A DNA stretch of 64,000 bases, taken from contig JABBOT010000001.1 of the NCBI GenBank assembly GCA_016165875.1, positions 13,352,594-13,416,593 of the forward strand, written 5' to 3'. This document shows positions 60,715 to 64,000 of the stretch, piece after piece (position 1 is the stretch's first letter; every line of letters begins with the position of its first letter). The DNA comes from Acanthopleura granulata (Eukaryota; Mollusca; Polyplacophora; Chitonida; Chitonidae). The notes below the pieces were generated by a model, which did no database searches, had not been told where the DNA came from, and worked only from the letters and a program-made list of their open reading frames with translations. Both the position numbers and the translations under genes were made by a program.

Positions 60715-60772
60715 CACCAGTCTGCTGACAGTTGTAATGACGTATCACGAGTATTCTGGTAGTGGATAGCAT
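60715..60772 (-). CDS. Candidate presequence exon, possibly GUF1 (uncertain)
   Basis: ATG at 60772 with A at -3; reads MLSTTRILVIRHYNCQQTG and then a good donor, G|gtaagc (phase 1). Short, basic, with Ser/Thr and no acidic residue, so it looks like a mitochondrial targeting peptide. It could supply the missing GUF1 start if spliced to a phase-1 acceptor inside the exon 1 frame (a weak one, cctcaag at 59244-59250, fits). Equally, it may be chance. Confidence 0.25.
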
Positions 60773-60779
60773 ATTACTA

Positions 60780-61200
60780 GTAGTCTAACTGTGAATGGCA
60801 TATCGGTAGTATTCTGACAGTGGGTGGCATATCATCTCTATACTGACAGTGGATGTATATCATTTATATTCTGACAGTGACTGGCATATCATCTGTATTC
60901 TGACAAGTGGGTGGCATATCGGCAGTATTCTGACAGTTAATGACATATTGCCAGTATTTTGAAAGAGAATGGCATATTCCCACTTTCCTTGCAAAGAATG
61001 GTATATTCCCACTATTCTGACAGTTAATGACATATTGCCAGTATTTTGAAAGAGAATGGCATATTCCCACTTTCCTTGCAAAGAATGGTATATTCCCACT
61101 ATTCTGACAGTTAATGACATATCAACAGTATTCTGACAGTTAATTACATATCAACAGTATTCTGACAGTACATGGCATATCAACATTATTCTGACAGTAC
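60780..61200. repeat. ~27-bp and 87-bp nested minisatellite
   Basis: The motif TATTCTGACAGT(G/T)(A/G)(A/G)TG(G/A)CATAT recurs about every 25-30 bases. A higher unit with GTTAATGACATATTGCC...CCCACTTTCCTTGCAAAG is present twice, 87 bases apart (about 60935 and 61022). Open frames are a by-product of the step length. Confidence 0.8.
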
Positions 61201-61368
61201 ATGATAGAAAGTCTTGTTTTTGTGAAAAAGATATCATGGCCACAAAGGTGTTTGACCAAAACTCTTGAGAAAAATCGTATTTGTCACACCATTCCAACTG
61301 AACTCCTTTGAACAAACCAAATTAGATTCTCTTCTTGATAGTGAATGCTTGTCACGGCTGACAATCAA

Positions 61369-61446
61369 ATGGCCGTTGTGTTAATTGTACTGCCGTTTGT
61401 AATACTGCAATCGCCTGCATTTGCCATGTCGCCTACAAATGAATCG
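61369..61446 (+). CDS. Candidate first exon of a secreted or membrane protein (plus strand)
   Basis: ATG at 61369 opens 26 codons, MAVVLIVLPFVILQSPAFA then MSPTNES, ending TCG|gtaatt at 61446 (phase 0). The first 19 residues look like a signal peptide with an A-F-A cleavage site. C at -3 and G at +4 make a middling start context. I could not find a matching phase-0 second exon before the window ends, so the gene is not proven. Confidence 0.35.
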
Positions 61447-63227
61447 GTAATTATTCACCTTTTATAATCATACTGAAAAATATTTCACGCATAACACACA
61501 ATCAATTTCACCGGTAGAGTGGGTCTAAACCCTTTGGCAAAAAACTCACATGAATTTGTAGCCATCTTCGGCCTGTCTAATGGTGCATGTGAAGCACTTC
61601 GTAATCCAAAGTGTGACAGACCCACCCAAATTATGATCTACTGGATTGGACTGCTCCATTGGCCACAAGTCGCGTGTTAAAGCGATCATCAGCTCATTCA
61701 AGGATGGACGCTGGAAGTGTAGATACGGATTGAGGAGTTAGCTTATTACATTAAGGCGTCTTTAATCCAGTGGTTTGCTTTTGTGAATTTTTGTTCTTCA
61801 TGAACAAACTACAAACATTCCACACATTAAATGACACTCAAAGAATTTCACGGTAGAATGTTTTTATTCTGTGAGTTCAAAGTGTACAATTTCAGAAAGC
61901 TATTCATGGCTAAATTTATGGAGGTTATAACCTTTCGCTCATCTGTGTTCATAATGCAAATATGTAAATGAATAAAATAGTAAACTGTAGTAGAATGTGC
62001 CTGTCGATTTGTAATAACACAGTGTGTTTTGTGTGATCTATGGCTCATTTTTGAGTGAAGGAAGTTAAAACCAATATGGTAAGGTGTTATAAGAAAAGTT
62101 ACGATGTTGGCCATTGGTCGGTATATCCATTAAAGATATGCAGACGAAGCGTTTCTGCCTGAATATTATACTGCATGCGTGAATAAATTTCCACATGCAC
62201 TCAGTCATTCGATTGCTGTATGGAAGACCTAAGGTGTCATTTGCTTTGGTCCTTTCTTCGTTATAGAAAACGCGATTTAATGGAATATAAAACGCGGGAA
62301 AACGGTGAATGTGAATGAGAGCACCAAAAACAAGACTCGCTATCGTTTTGTTGTTGATCTTGTACTGGTCTTACTGAGATTTTTAAGGGAAGGAGACGAA
62401 CGCATGCTGAAGCAGTCATTTGCTCGCATGGTAATTTTAGAATGCAAGAAAACAAAAAACCGGTACAAATGAGTTCTTTTCATTCCAAAGCCTATATTAC
62501 GTGGAAAGAATAGGCTTCTGTACCCATGGTGTAGAATAAATATAGCGTTTTGGCACAGTGAGGTTAATTCTGCAGTCGTATATCTGTGGGAGAATGGACA
62601 AACAGCACAGTGCCACTTGACAAAACACATTTATCCAAGACAATTGACACTTGTTTCCAACAGTTGCATAGCGATTGTATACATGCACTGTAGTAACAGT
62701 CCTTGAAATTACGTTCACGTGACAAAAGGTCAAGTTGAAAATGTTTATTTTTCCATCATCGAGTAAACGTTTACTTAGGCCCACGGCAGACCATTTACAT
62801 GCAATCGGTTTATTCATTATTGATTTGATGGTTATGCAAATCGGTTATGCAAATGTTTGAACAGTTCGTCCAAATGTATATGCAGAGCACATCTCGTTGT
62901 TCAAACTGATGCATTATGCGCGAAATAAATGTTTATCCACTCAAACGTGCATTCAAAGTCAACGATCCCTGCATAATATTTACAACTCCATAAAATACAC
63001 TTACAGGGCTCTAATTGGCCAGGCGCCAACGTTTTGTCAGGAATTGTTCAGTGATGATACACAATGGGTCAGTACGCAAATATTGATAAACACATTCTAC
63101 ATGGTCATAAGCCATGCGTGTACCTAGAGTGCATACATACCGGAACAAACTGTGCAGAATTTTCACACATCCAAAGACTGATAAACAGAGAGGTGTTTTG
63201 ATAATGATCAACTGTTGATTTTTTCCC

Positions 63228-63302
63228 TCTCCACACACACACGCACACACGCATCCACACACACTATATATATATATGTGTGTTATATATATATATATAT
63301 AT
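63228..63302. repeat. (CA)n/(TA)n compound microsatellite
   Basis: CACACACACGCACACACGCA, followed by alternating TA to 63302 with a TGTGTG interruption. Confidence 0.9.
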
Positions 63303-63505
63303 GAAGTTGTGCGATAGCTAGCTGATCCATTTCTCTATTATTAGAAGCTAGAGGTTTCAGAGCTGCAGGCACCTGGAAAAAATTATATATGCGCATTTCG
63401 GCATCGGTACAGCAAAGTACGTTGTGTCTGGAAGTATCACAGAAATACCTCAACTCTCCACCATCAGTTCTTATATAATTAAGGATTTTAACCATTACGA
63501 ATAAT

Positions 63506-63660
63506 ACTATTATTTATTCACTTTTTTGATTAGTGTTTAACGTCGAAATAAGAAATAGTTCACATATAAATACCACGGCAGTTATGGTTTTATAGGTAGA
63601 GGAAATATGGTGTGTAAACAACCGACTTGTGGCAAGTAGCCTAACTGTGAAATATGGAAG
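63506..63660 (-). mobile_element. Degraded SINE-like fragment
   Basis: TATTTATTCACTTTTTTGAT, TAGTGTTTAACG, CACATATAAATACCACGGCAG, then a GTAGAGGAAATATGGTGTGTAAAC block like that at 7019-7175. Confidence 0.45.
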
Positions 63661-63744
63661 CCGATGGAGGGCCTGTAGATGCCTGACCTCGTTATCTCGC
63701 TTTGCCATGTCGCCTCTCTCGACTTTTGTGATACGATGCAGGCC

Positions 63745-63869
63745 TTGTAATACAGGGCGAGGTATCGAGATGAATGACATCGTTGGCTAATACCGGGCCT
63801 TAGTAATACCGGGTGAGGTGGCAAGATTAGCATTACACCGCTGCCTCGCTACCTCGTCCTGTATTACAA
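63745..63869. mobile_element. Short inverted-repeat element (MITE-like)
   Basis: The left arm TTGTAATACAGGGCGAGGTA (63745 on) pairs with the right arm TACCTCGTCCTGTATTACAA (ending 63869), with one mismatch in 20. The middle contains TAATACCGGG twice. The total length of ~125 bases would suit a tiny non-autonomous element or a chance palindrome cluster. Confidence 0.5.
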
Positions 63870-64000
63870 ATTTTAAGACGGGGCCGTAGCGAAAAGTCCT
63901 CTATCGGCTACGATACAGTGAAACGTTTGAAGCACGGATTTCCAACCGAATGCAGGTGGAGATCGGAGTATTGTCTACATAGGTAGAAAAGATATACAAC

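Larger units (their letters stand above)
59307..64000. other. Right-end region without a confirmed gene
   Basis: Contains the minisatellite at 60780-61200, two candidate exons (60715-60772 minus; 61369-61446 plus), a CA/TA microsatellite (63228-63302), a degraded SINE (63506-63660) and an inverted repeat (63745-63869). The rest shows nothing recognisable. Confidence 0.6.

Noticed and set aside
62897..63127. 76-residue plus-strand ORF with a possible acceptor (acttacag) inside
   Set aside because: Frame after the acceptor does not match the phase of the candidate exon at 61369, and nothing in it is recognisable.

Overview
The window is animal nuclear DNA. It has long AT-rich introns with GT/AG borders, small conserved exons, dispersed tRNA-headed SINEs with (AAAT)n-type tails, and many minisatellites. 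The SINE body resembles the Meta-domain SINEs best known from molluscs and other lophotrochozoans, and both genes read most like invertebrate orthologues. A mollusc or brachiopod is my best guess; the species cannot be named from the sequence alone.

Two protein genes are supported, both on the minus strand and arranged head to tail. The first, 59.3 kb to 41.8 kb, is GUF1 (mitochondrial LepA/EF4-type GTPase). Its conserved core has 16 exons (58214 down to 41828), and every splice phase chains to 610 codons plus a stop. A further upstream exon (59080-59274) probably carries the N-terminal extension, but no in-frame ATG is visible. The second, about 36.7 kb to beyond the left edge, is MADD (Rab3-GEP, DENN-domain Rab exchange factor). 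Seventeen coding exons (34791 down to 27) chain without a phase break to exactly 1012 codons; the C-terminal part, including the death-domain-like region, lies outside the window. Two perfect CREB/ATF palindromes mark the MADD promoter.

The 5 kb between the genes holds an 8-unit minisatellite, a young SINE with perfect target-site duplications, and an ~890 bp foldback element with ~150 bp inverted arms. The right end (59.3-64 kb) holds minisatellites, a possible signal-peptide exon on the plus strand and a possible presequence exon on the minus strand.

The most unusual thing is inside GUF1. Four exons (2, 5, 10 and 13) are each followed in the intron by a tandem array whose unit is the 3' end of that same exon, its 5' splice site and a little intron: about 12 x 79 bp, 19 x 86 bp, 6 x 62 bp and 14 x 86 bp. 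Most copies keep an intact GTGAG or GTAAGT donor, giving roughly 45 decoy splice donors in one gene. The exon 2 copies carry a better donor than the real exon, and use of the first exon 5 copy would add 22 residues in frame. I know of no named class for this pattern of repeated exon-end plus donor arrays.
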